Source: JADHUC01 sp964617665
GTDB lineage: Bacteria; Planctomycetota; Planctomycetia; Pirellulales; Pirellulaceae
Direction of reading: 5' to 3'
Assembly: GCA_964617665.1 (NCBI GenBank)
Contig: CAZUAH010000382.1
Coordinates: forward strand, 1-13,288
Length of the DNA stretch: 13,288 nucleotides
The notes beneath the pieces were generated by a model. That model had not been told where the DNA came from. It did no database searches and saw nothing but the letters and a program-made list of their open reading frames with translations. How positions within the stretch are numbered: the stretch's first letter is position 1; each line of letters starts with the position of its first letter. Made by a program: the position numbers and the translations under genes. Below, in pieces: positions 1 through 6,241 of the stretch.

Positions 1-1780
1 CTGCAATCGGCAGCGGATGAATCTGCGTCGGGCAGACAATCTCGCTGACGATCTCCCGGCTCACAAATGCCTCGATCGCAGCCTCTTCCGCCGTCTGCAA
101 CATCTCGCCGTAACAGAACAATGTGACATCGGGTGTCAGATCGTCCATTGTTAGCCGCAGGGTTGGGTATGTTTCGCTGGACCGGTATGCTCGGAACGGA
201 GATTGGCTCGCGCGACGTAGTAGTCGCGTATACAGGACCTTGTTCTCGATGATCAACACCGGATCATTTTCCTCGGTGAACAGTCTCGCGTAGATCTCCG
301 CAGGGCTGATCCGGTCATTTAACGCGATGACGCGCAGCCCGGGAACACCAACAAAGAACTTTTCTAGAGACTGACTGTGCGTGGGGCCATATCCCCGCTT
401 TCCGCCCATGGGCGTGCGAATCAACAGCGGAACGCGCACCCCGTCGTCATACATGCGTCGAAACTTGGCGCCGTGCTGCAGAATCTGGTCGAAACAAAGC
501 GTCAAGAAGTCACCAAACATGACCTCAACCACCGGACGGAAGCCACGAACGGCCAGCCCCGTCGCCATCCCGATCAGAGCTGACTCGCTAATGGGGAAGT
601 TGATGACTCGGTCTGGAAACCGCGTTGACAGCCCTCGTGTCACTTTGAAGGCGCCGCCATAGTCCGAAGCCGAGCCACAGGTACGATCACAGATGTCTTC
701 GCCCAGCAAAACCACGCGTTCGTCGTTCTCCATCGCCTTCAACAAAGATCGATTGATCTGCTGATTGATGCGATCTGTCTCGGAAACATCTACCATAGAG
801 GAAAACTGTACGGTCTTGCTCGTATGTATAGGTGGAAGAAGAAATTCGAGCTCCGAGTCCCGTTCCGCTGCCTCCACCGAAGAGTCGATTCGAGCTTGCT
901 CTTCGACCAGATGCTGCTGAACGTCGGGAAGCCCAAGATCCATCAGAATGCTGAGTGGGTCGTTGTTCTGATAGAAGGCGATTTCCGTCGGGTCCCGGTT
1001 GTCGTCGCCTTTGGAATGCGGATTCAGGCGATAGCACTCGATACTCAGCACGTGAGGCGTGCGACGATCACGTAGCGAGCCGATTGCGGTCTCGCACACC
1101 TCTATCAATTCCGCGGGATTCCAGATAGATGCTTCCGTGTACGTGGCTCCAAAACCCTCGAATCGGGAGGCAATAGAACCGGCGGTTGTTTCACTTGTCG
1201 CGGTGGATTGGGCGTAGCCGTTACGCTCGAGCACCAGTAACAACGGCAGTCGAAAAGCGCCCGCCGCATTTAGTGCTTCGTATAGGGCCCCCTGTCCAAG
1301 TGTTCCGTCGCCAATGAACGCCACGGCAATCTGATTCGTTCTGGCAAGCCTCGAAGCGAGTACTGCACCCGTAGCGACGGACACCATTCCACCCTGAATG
1401 CCATTTGACAGGAAGTTGGGGCCGACCAAATGCTGACTGCCACCGATCCCGCCACTCACACCGGTCGTTCGCCCCATGAGTTCGCGCACGAGTCCTTCCT
1501 CATTCCCCGTGCATGCGACGAAGTGACCGTGCCCTCGATGGTTTGAGACCACAAAGTCGTTCGGCTGAAGACAGCGCGCGATGGCAGGTCCGATCAGTTC
1601 CTGGCCAACGCAAGTATGGACCGTACCGTTGATCTTTCCGAGTGAAAAGAGATCCAGGAACTTTGTTTCGAGCAACCGTATCGACAACGCTGTGCGAAAT
1701 ACATCCGGAAAGGCCTCGTAAGCGTGAAGAACGCTTTCCGGGCTGCACTTTTCGGTTGTCGCTTTCAGGGTGGATGTCAC
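1..1780 (-). CDS. Fused alpha-beta TPP-dependent 2-oxo acid dehydrogenase E1 component (3' end beyond window)
   Basis: This gene encodes a thiamine-diphosphate enzyme of the pyruvate/branched-chain/acetoin dehydrogenase E1 type, with alpha and beta halves in one chain; 593 residues are visible before the left edge. The alpha half (about 20-320) has HRGHGH (81-86), the TPP/Mg motif GDGTLGQG with downstream Asn (157-171), ERNGYAQST (185-193) and the loop NPHSKGDD (253-260). The beta half (from about 340) has LLGED (358-362), PISES (396-400) and the conserved His in GPTHSQS (465-471). The start is GTG at 1780, 4 nt after the deacetylase stop; an in-frame TAA lies just upstream and no ATG is available, so GTG is the only reasonable start. 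No E2 or E3 gene is visible. In a glycan cluster it may supply an acyl group or act on a sugar-linked oxo acid, which is inference. The substrate cannot be read from the sequence. The last roughly 50-100 residues are missing. Confidence 0.9.
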   Translation of the reverse strand, partial: MTSTLKATTEKCSPESVLHAYEAFPDVFRTALSIRLLETKFLDLFSLGKINGTVHTCVGQELIGPAIARCLQPNDFVVSNHRGHGHFVACTGNEEGLVRELMGRTTGVSGGIGGSQHLVGPNFLSNGIQGGMVSVATGAVLASRLARTNQIAVAFIGDGTLGQGALYEALNAAGAFRLPLLLVLERNGYAQSTATSETTAGSIASRFEGFGATYTEASIWNPAELIEVCETAIGSLRDRRTPHVLSIECYRLNPHSKGDDNRDPTEIAFYQNNDPLSILMDLGLPDVQQHLVEEQARIDSSVEAAERDSELEFLLPPIHTSKTVQFSSMVDVSETDRINQQINRSLLKAMENDERVVLLGEDICDRTCGSASDYGGAFKVTRGLSTRFPDRVINFPISESALIGMATGLAVRGFRPVVEVMFGDFLTLCFDQILQHGAKFRRMYDDGVRVPLLIRTPMGGKRGYGPTHSQSLEKFFVGVPGLRVIALNDRISPAEIYARLFTEENDPVLIIENKVLYTRLLRRASQSPFRAYRSSETYPTLRLTMDDLTPDVTLFCYGEMLQTAEEAAIEAFVSREIVSEIVCPTQIHPLPIA

Positions 1781-1784
1781 GTTC

Positions 1785-2582
1785 TCAGTCAGCAGGATTG
1801 ACGGTTACATTCAAGGAACGATTTCGCGAACTGTAACCGTCTTTCGGCGTTTGCTGGTAGCGACCGTGCAAGTCACGGATGTGCCCGTGTTTCTGCGTTG
1901 CGCACATCCAGTTGACCAATTCCAGGAAGAGGCTTCTAGCTCCGACGCCTTGATTCACCAGCGGCTTGAGACAACCTTCGCCAACTTCAGTCAGTGGCGA
2001 CGAGGCTGACTTTATCTGACGATAACTCGCCATTGATTTGCTATTCAGAAAAAGGTGAATTGGATGAAAGGAGAAAATCTTCAGACCGGGCGATTCGACG
2101 TTGTGGTCTTCCAATTGCCACCGCGGTGTTTCCCGGTGACTCTCGCAGCAGTCTTCCCAAAAGAACGGGGCTCGGAAAAGACTGCCGCTCGCCGAATGGT
2201 AGAACGTTGGTACAAGGTGGGTAGCATCAGGCAGAAAAAGTGAGACATCGATGGCGACATTGTGCCGGATCAGCGCGTCAAGGATTGGAGCGCTCTGCGC
2301 CAATGCGTGCGTTCGGCAAGAGATCGCATCGGGAATGATCGACTGGCAGTAATGAAGAACCTCGTCGTGCGCTTCGCCGTGTGATGACCCGGGTAGAAAG
2401 TTTGGGTGGATTCCCAATTCGAATAGGTCTGGCTCGTCGGAAAGAGCATCAATTGCCGGGCTCGCATGCGTGACGAACCAGGTGCTGCGGACGCGATGTT
2501 GCCGCAACAGATTCGCGACATCTTCAATGACAAAGTCGGGAGCCCAATCGACGTCAAGAGTTAGGATACAGTCGGAGGACAA
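1785..2582 (-). CDS. WbmS/NodB-like polysaccharide deacetylase
   Basis: The 265-residue protein resembles the divergent polysaccharide-deacetylase group that includes WbmS of O-antigen clusters. Such enzymes remove N-acetyl (or formyl) groups from sugars using a metal bound by Asp-His-His. Visible motifs are LDVDW (9-13, acidic motif 1), GIHPNF (57-62, metal His), CRTHAL (89-94) and SFHPIHLFLN (171-180, distal His). There is no signal peptide or membrane segment, so it probably acts in the cytoplasm on an activated sugar or lipid-linked intermediate. The start is TTG at 2582, because no ATG or GTG exists in frame between there and the upstream stop, and there is no clear Shine-Dalgarno. It sits 4 nt after the aminotransferase stop and 4 nt before the E1 start, so the three genes are probably cotranscribed. 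Deacetylase activity is a family expectation; the specific sugar is unknown. Confidence 0.8.
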   Translation of the reverse strand: MSSDCILTLDVDWAPDFVIEDVANLLRQHRVRSTWFVTHASPAIDALSDEPDLFELGIHPNFLPGSSHGEAHDEVLHYCQSIIPDAISCRTHALAQSAPILDALIRHNVAIDVSLFLPDATHLVPTFYHSASGSLFRAPFFWEDCCESHRETPRWQLEDHNVESPGLKIFSFHPIHLFLNSKSMASYRQIKSASSPLTEVGEGCLKPLVNQGVGARSLFLELVNWMCATQKHGHIRDLHGRYQQTPKDGYSSRNRSLNVTVNPAD

Positions 2583-2586
2583 AGTG

Positions 2587-2628
2587 CTAGGTGTCAGATG
2601 TCGGGAGAGACGAGAGCTTAGAGCTCAG
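2587..2628. repeat. Short heptad-repeat array forming the aminotransferase C-terminus
   Basis: Read on the minus strand the segment divides into 7-nt units of the type CTGAGCT, CTAAGCT, CTCGTCT, CTCCCGA, CATCTGA, CACCTAG. The last unit includes the TAG stop. The classes match those in the longer arrays (AGAGCTT, GGTGTCAG). It therefore lies inside coding sequence rather than between genes. Confidence 0.6.
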
Positions 2629-3738
2629 TGCTGAAACGACGCGTTGCTGGTCCGCAATAGAAAGCTCTTGATGCAGGGGCAGAGAGATAGCTCGACGAAA
2701 GACACGGTCTGCATCTGGAAAGTCGCCTTTGGCGTACCCGTAACGGTCTCGATAGAATCGTATCAGCGGTACATGGTACGTCCCAATAGTCACCTCGACT
2801 CCGTCGGCCCTAAGATTGCTGATAATCTTACGGTGTTCATCGTACCCGAGATCCGGGATCCGAACGACGTAGGACTGATAGACGGGTTCGGCCGATTCAG
2901 GTTTCTGGGGAGGTTGGATATCCGTCTCCTGCAGTAGTCGATCATAGACGGCGGCTCTGTCCCGACGTGTTGTCACTAGCTGGTCGAGCTTTTCCAACTG
3001 AGCCAGTCCAACGGCGCCCGCAATCTCCGACATGCGGTAGTTGAAGCCGGGCAGAACAAAATCGGGCTCGGTGGCCGTTGGATCCAAGCCGTGATTGCGA
3101 AACGATCGAACCCGATCGGCCAGACTGTCGTCGTCGGTCGTAATCATCCCACCTTCGCCGGTGGTGATTGCCTTGCGTGGGTGGAAGCTGAAACAGCCTA
3201 GTCGCCCCATACTGCCGACGGGCCTGCCGTCCCAGGCAGCTCCCAATGCACAGGCGGCGTCTTCAATCACAGGCACATCATAGCGATCGGCAACCGCCAG
3301 TATCGCGCTCATGTCGGCAGGCTGACCGAATGCGTGTACGGGCAGAATGGCTCGCAGCCGTGTGGCCGTCGTAGTATCGTTACGGAGCTTCTCGCATGTA
3401 GCCTCAAGTCGATCGGCATCGATGTTGAACGTGTCGGGGGCGATGTCGACAAAGACCGGTTCTGCTCCACACAGTTCGATCACGTTAGCCGTGGCCGGCC
3501 AGGAATACGCCGTGGTAACGACAAGGTCATTGGTGCCGATGTCCAGAGACAACAGTGCCAAATGCAACGCCGCTGTTCCGCTGCTGACGGCAATGGCGTG
3601 CTTGACACAAACTCGTTGGGCAATGGCCTGCTCGAACGCCGCGACGCGCGGTCCCTGGACCAGGTAGCCGGAGCGCAGCACTTCGGCTGCGGCCGCGATT
3701 TCTTCATCGCCGATGGCGGGTATGGTTAGGCGGATCAT
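2587..3738 (-). CDS. DegT/DnrJ/EryC1/StrS-family sugar aminotransferase
   Basis: This is a 383-residue PLP-dependent aminotransferase of the type that converts keto nucleotide-sugars to amino sugars, usually with glutamate as donor. Evidence includes SSGTAALHLAL (52-62, phosphate binding), IEDAACALGA (158-167, Asp160 facing the pyridine nitrogen) and CFSFHPRKAITTGEGG (182-197) with Lys189 as the Schiff-base lysine. Length is normal for the family. ATG at 3738 directly abuts a large heptad-repeat array, and no Shine-Dalgarno is visible. The last residues (about LSSLPTSDT) are encoded by a short heptad array that seems to have replaced or extended the normal C-terminus. It leads a tight group with the deacetylase and the E1 gene, which suggests it aminates the sugar they then modify. 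Whether it forms a 3-amino or 4-amino sugar cannot be decided by eye. Confidence 0.93.
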   Translation of the reverse strand: MIRLTIPAIGDEEIAAAAEVLRSGYLVQGPRVAAFEQAIAQRVCVKHAIAVSSGTAALHLALLSLDIGTNDLVVTTAYSWPATANVIELCGAEPVFVDIAPDTFNIDADRLEATCEKLRNDTTTATRLRAILPVHAFGQPADMSAILAVADRYDVPVIEDAACALGAAWDGRPVGSMGRLGCFSFHPRKAITTGEGGMITTDDDSLADRVRSFRNHGLDPTATEPDFVLPGFNYRMSEIAGAVGLAQLEKLDQLVTTRRDRAAVYDRLLQETDIQPPQKPESAEPVYQSYVVRIPDLGYDEHRKIISNLRADGVEVTIGTYHVPLIRFYRDRYGYAKGDFPDADRVFRRAISLPLHQELSIADQQRVVSALSSKLSSLPTSDT

Positions 3739-3975
3739 TGCGGGTTACGGGATACGTGGCGCGGGGTACGGGTTACGGGATACGTGGCGCGGGGTACGGG
3801 GTACGGGGTACGGGGTACGGGGTTGGGGGGGTTCGGGTTTGGGGTCTGGGGGGGGGGGGGTGGGGGTTCGGGGGTGGGGGTCCGGGGGTCCGGGTTTCGG
3901 GGTTCGGGGTTCAGGGTTCGGGGTTCGGGGTTCGAGGTACCCGTCACTCGCGCCCCGTCGCTCGTCATGCGCGCA
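3739..3975. repeat. Large heptanucleotide repeat array, G-rich (CGGGNTA/GGTTCGG classes)
   Basis: About 235 bp of degenerate 7-bp units lies immediately upstream of the aminotransferase ATG. It holds a perfect 28-bp tandem duplication (3742-3769 and 3770-3797), four perfect GGGGTAC units (3791-3818), a run of 13 G (3848-3860) and a GGGTTCG series (about 3895-3936). From about 3940 the strand bias flips to pyrimidine-rich units (CCCGTCACTCGCGCCCCGTC). The long reading frames through it on both strands (Gly/Arg-rich or Pro/Arg-rich) follow from heptads without stop codons and are not genes. Confidence 0.95.
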
Positions 3976-4167
3976 CTCCGTTCTGCTGGGTGGCTGACGC
4001 AATTCGCGTGCCACAGCTCCAGGGGGCACATTCTTTGATCGTCAAGTACGCCAGACTATCTAGCCTGACACATATCTTGAGTCGGTGCCTTGGAACGATG
4101 TGTCCGGTAGGAGAGTCTGACACACGAAGGGCGCGTTGAGTTTTCAAAACCAATGTTGCGGTTTTCC
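3976..4167. other. Non-coding spacer between repeat blocks, with a REP-like inverted repeat
   Basis: No convincing reading frame is present in this stretch. It contains an imperfect inverted repeat, described separately, and a TTTTCAAAACCAATG stretch near 4141. Base composition is less G-rich than the flanking arrays. Confidence 0.4.
4053..4118. repeat. Imperfect inverted repeat, REP-like
   Basis: Arms 4053-4073 and 4098-4118 are complementary at about 16 of 21 positions, with a 24-nt loop. On the minus strand the motif TGTGTCAG occurs twice (TGTGTCAGACT and TGTGTCAGGCT), which resembles REP-type palindromes served by REP-associated transposases. No such transposase is in the window, so the assignment is tentative. 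Confidence 0.4.
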
Positions 4168-4228
4168 ATCACGCCCGCGCCTCGCGCCTCGCTACTCGTC
4201 ACCCGCGCCTCGTTGCCCGTCACGCTCA
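4168..4228. repeat. Pyrimidine-rich heptad repeat block
   Basis: This block consists of degenerate units related to CGCCTCG, CACCCGC and CTCGTCA. They are the reverse-complement orientation of the G-rich classes at 3739-3940. It may be the far half of the same composite array, separated by the non-repeat spacer. Confidence 0.6.
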
Positions 4229-4262
4229 GACCAACGCTTCCCTCTTGCGTGGTCTTTTGATC

Positions 4263-4292
4263 TTGATGGCGCCGACGTTGCCGCGGTAGACT
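4263..4292 (+). promoter_or_regulatory. Weak sigma70-like promoter candidate for the HNH gene pair
   Basis: TTGATG (4263-4268) and TAGACT (4287-4292), each 4/6 to consensus, are 18 nt apart and lie about 46 nt before the ATG at 4339. This is the only candidate I found in the short non-repeat stretch ahead of the pair. Confidence 0.2.
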
Positions 4293-4338
4293 GATGTTGG
4301 CTCATTCGAATTCTGGCCCCTCTTTCGGAGACGTTCTT

Positions 4339-4761
4339 ATGGCCGAATCCGTTACCCTGTACCTGCCCGAGGACATGCTGGAACGGTATCGGCATAGCGC
4401 TGCGGTGTCGGGAAAACATCTGGATGAATTCCTGGTAGACCGCTTGGCCGAAGCAGTACCTCCCGTTGCGGATGACCTGCCCAACTTCCTGGCCGACGAG
4501 TTGAAGGCCCTGGAGAAGCTGGACGACCAAGAACTGTGGCAGGTCGCCAAATGCGTCACGCCCGACCAGAAGCAAGACGAATACGACCGGCTCTTGGCCA
4601 AGCAATCCAAGGACGCGCTTTCGACGGATGAGCGGCAAAGACTGAACGAACTCGGAGATGAGGCACGGAGGTTGACGGTCAAAAAGGCGCACGCCTTCAT
4701 GCTGTTGAAATGGCGCGGCCATTCGTTGCCACCACGGGAAAACCTGCGCACGTACGAATGA
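4339..4761 (+). CDS. Small helical protein of unknown function, partner of HNH nuclease
   Basis: I do not recognise a named family for this 140-residue acidic, Leu/Lys/Glu-rich protein. The N-terminus (ESVTLYLPEDMLERYRH, then SGKHLDEFLVDRL) looks like a beta strand followed by two helices, as in ribbon-helix-helix DNA-binding proteins. The remainder (about 45-130) is predicted helical, with LADELKALEKLDDQELW and STDERQRLNELGDEARRL. ATG at 4339 is chosen because GGAG (4327-4330) sits 8 nt upstream and the family-like sequence begins there; the upstream ATG at 4294 has no comparable support. Its TGA overlaps the next ATG (ATGA), so it is translationally coupled to the HNH nuclease. A regulator or antitoxin-like role is inference from this arrangement. 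The pair is on the strand opposite to the glycan genes, so it is probably an inserted accessory module. Confidence 0.75.
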   Translation: MAESVTLYLPEDMLERYRHSAAVSGKHLDEFLVDRLAEAVPPVADDLPNFLADELKALEKLDDQELWQVAKCVTPDQKQDEYDRLLAKQSKDALSTDERQRLNELGDEARRLTVKKAHAFMLLKWRGHSLPPRENLRTYE

Positions 4762-5192
4762 GCAAGGCTTCCATTCCGCCGTTTCTGCGACGACGCGTCC
4801 TGGCCGATGCCCGGAACCAATGCGCGTATTGCCACAGCCTGCCGGCGGTGACCGGGACCAAGCCTGTGATCGACCACATCGTTCCGAAAGCAGTCGGCGG
4901 CCTCACGGAATTCGAGAACCTGTGCCTCGCTTGTCATGCCTGTAACGAATTCAAAGGATCCCAGGTCCACTCTCGCGATCCCGTGACCGGCGAGGTGGTG
5001 TCCTTGTTCAACCCGCGGCGTCAACGTTGGAATGACCACTTCCGTTGGAGCCTGGACGGAACCGAAATCGTCGGCATCTCGCCTGTTGGCCGAGTCACGG
5101 TCGACACACTGAAGATGAACCATCCTCTCGTCGTCGAAGCCCGTCGTCGTTGGGTCGCTGTCGGCTGGCATCCACCAGAAGAGGATCTTTGA
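4758..5192 (+). CDS. HNH endonuclease with CxxC zinc knuckles
   Basis: This 144-residue protein has an HNH nuclease core in its N-terminal half: CAYC (Cys22/Cys25), IDHIVP (Asp39-His40), Asn54 in FENLC, and CHACN (Cys59/Cys62, Asn63). The four cysteines should bind a structural zinc, while the His/Asn residues form the beta-beta-alpha-metal active site. The C-terminal half (about 68-144) has SRDPVTGEVVSLFNPRRQRW and a basic RRRW stretch whose role I do not know. ATG at 4758 is preferred over 4710 because it overlaps the upstream stop as ATGA and leaves a normal-length N-terminus. Key residues are intact, so it should be active. It could be a defence or homing-type nuclease or a housekeeping repair nuclease; no methyltransferase is nearby. 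A heptad array begins directly after the stop. Confidence 0.88.
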   Translation: MSKASIPPFLRRRVLADARNQCAYCHSLPAVTGTKPVIDHIVPKAVGGLTEFENLCLACHACNEFKGSQVHSRDPVTGEVVSLFNPRRQRWNDHFRWSLDGTEIVGISPVGRVTVDTLKMNHPLVVEARRRWVAVGWHPPEEDL

Positions 5193-5402
5193 GTGGGTCA
5201 CGCGGTGCGGGTAGCGGGTTACGAGGTTCGGGGTACGAGGTTCGGGGTACGGGGTTCGGGTTACGAGGTTCGGGTTACGAGGTTCGGGGCGCAGGGAGCC
5301 GAGAGTCCACGAGTCGAAAAGTCACAAAGTCGAAGAGCTGGGGAAGGAAGGTGTCAGTCGCTAGAGGGCAGGGATACGGGATGCGAGATATGGGGTTCGG
5401 AT
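5193..5402. repeat. Heptad repeat array with 14-bp higher-order alternation
   Basis: The first part (about 5205-5290) alternates GGTTCGG with GGTACGA or GTTACGA, giving a 14-bp higher-order unit. It then passes into GAGAGTC/GAGTCGAAAAGTC-type units (about 5298-5335) and ends in GGGATACGGGATGCG units (about 5370-5400). Three repeat classes are thus joined in one array. It separates the convergent HNH and PIN-toxin genes. Confidence 0.92.
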
Positions 5403-5411
5403 TTCGCTGGG

Positions 5412-5837
5412 CTACATCGTCCAATCTTCGACTATCAGGCCTGGAACACGCTCGAAATCAACCAGATTCCGCGTCAATACCGTCATGTCTCTTTCGCGCG
5501 CAATGGCAGCAATCCGCAAATCCATGGTGCCAATGCGAATGCGTTGACGCCGAAGATCCTCGAATTGGTCCCCTGCATCGTCATCAAACGGTAGTACCTG
5601 GGCACGGGAAAAATCGGTCAAGATTCCTTCCATTCGCCGATAACCGCGAGCGGTGCCCACCTGATCCTTTGCCCGAGTGATGTACGCATTCCATCCGAGA
5701 AACTGCTCGTGAAAGGACACAATGGTGACGTAGAAGTCGTTTTGTGAGTACCGAGCAATCCGTCGCGACAAAGCCGCGTACTCCGCACCGGAAGCGCGCT
5801 GCAGAATCCCCACATGATCCGTGTCAAGGATGTACAT
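5412..5837 (-). CDS. PIN-domain toxin (VapC-like ribonuclease)
   Basis: The 141-residue protein spans a single PIN domain. Expected acidic metal-binding residues are present: Asp5 in ILDTDH, Glu44 in SFHEQF, Asp106 in IGTMDLRIA, and the TRNLVDFERVPGL motif (122-134) with Asn124/Asp127. Such proteins are Mg-dependent RNases that cut tRNA or other RNA and act as toxins when free of antitoxin. It follows the coiled-coil antitoxin by 6 nt on the same strand, the usual antitoxin-first order. Length is normal and no lesion is visible. It lies inside the glycan cluster but probably has no role in glycan synthesis; it may stabilise the region. Confidence 0.9.
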   Translation of the reverse strand: MYILDTDHVGILQRASGAEYAALSRRIARYSQNDFYVTIVSFHEQFLGWNAYITRAKDQVGTARGYRRMEGILTDFSRAQVLPFDDDAGDQFEDLRRQRIRIGTMDLRIAAIARERDMTVLTRNLVDFERVPGLIVEDWTM

Positions 5838-5843
5838 CGACCG

Positions 5844-6047
5844 TTACTCCTCATCCGGTCGATCGGCTCGTCGGATTTCCCGTCCAAGTCGCAAGATTTC
5901 GTCGAATTCCGGATCGTCTTTGAAGGTCCCAGTAATCTGATCGATCCAGTTTCCCTTGGAACGTAAGCGGTTGAACTCCGACTTCAAGTCGGTCACGTCC
6001 TTCTCGATATGCGCCAATCGTTCCTCGATCGTCGGTGCTTGTGACAT
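5844..6047 (-). CDS. Short coiled-coil antitoxin partner of the PIN toxin
   Basis: The 67-residue protein has an N-terminal coiled coil (about 7-30, TIEERLAHIEKDVTDLKSEF) followed by NWIDQITGTFKDDPEFDEIL and an acidic RRADRPDEE tail. This layout is typical of small antitoxins paired with PIN toxins. The C-terminal segment (about 33-60) is likely to wrap the toxin active site. ATG at 6047 has a strong Shine-Dalgarno, AGGGGAGG (complement of 6053-6060), 5 nt away. Toxin-antitoxin pairing is inferred from the 6-nt spacing and order. Confidence 0.8.
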   Translation of the reverse strand: MSQAPTIEERLAHIEKDVTDLKSEFNRLRSKGNWIDQITGTFKDDPEFDEILRLGREIRRADRPDEE

Positions 6048-6091
6048 GTTAACCTCCCCTGCCTCCCTTGATCACGTTTCCCCCGCTACTA

Positions 6092-6121
6092 ATTGTAGCA
6101 GTCACACGCGAAACGAGTCCA
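6092..6121 (-). promoter_or_regulatory. Candidate sigma70-like promoter for the toxin-antitoxin pair
   Basis: On the minus strand TGGACT (6121-6116, 4/6 to the -35 consensus) and TACAAT (6097-6092, 5/6 to the -10 consensus) are 18 nt apart. This would start transcription near 6085, about 40 nt before the antitoxin ATG. It would let the toxin-antitoxin pair be expressed independently of the glycan operon. Confidence 0.4.
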
Positions 6122-6127
6122 GCGGCC

Positions 6128-6141
6128 ACGGGTATCGGGTT
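6128..6141. repeat. Heptad repeat entering the assembly gap
   Basis: ACGGGTATCGGGTT runs directly into the N block and matches the CGGGNTA class seen elsewhere. The gap probably exists because the array could not be assembled. Confidence 0.6.
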
Positions 6142-6241
6142 NNNNNNNNNNNNNNNNNNNNNNNNNNNNNNNNNNNNNNNNNNNNNNNNNNNNNNNNNNN
6201 NNNNNNNNNNNNNNNNNNNNNNNNNNNNNNNNNNNNNNNNN
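6142..6241. other. Assembly gap (100 N)
   Basis: Exactly 100 unknown bases are present, the conventional placeholder for a gap of unknown size. The 3' end of the epimerase gene, and probably part of a heptad array, are missing here. Confidence 0.98.

Noticed and set aside
3739..3975. CRISPR array
   Set aside because: Period is 7 bp with no unique spacers, and no cas genes are nearby.
3738..4139. Long overlapping ORFs on both strands rich in Gly/Arg or Pro/Arg
   Set aside because: They run through the 7-bp array, whose units contain no stop in several frames; composition follows the repeat and there is no domain or ribosome-binding site.
4294..4338. Earlier ATG for the HNH partner gene
   Set aside because: GGAG is well placed for the ATG at 4339, and the extra 15 residues show no conserved character.
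3976..4338. tRNA or structured RNA gene
   Set aside because: No cloverleaf, T-arm GTTCRA motif in context or conserved RNA motif could be found; only an imperfect inverted repeat.
4302..5201. 299-residue minus-strand ORF opposite the HNH pair
   Set aside because: It is the antisense shadow of two well-supported plus-strand genes, and its residues show no domain.
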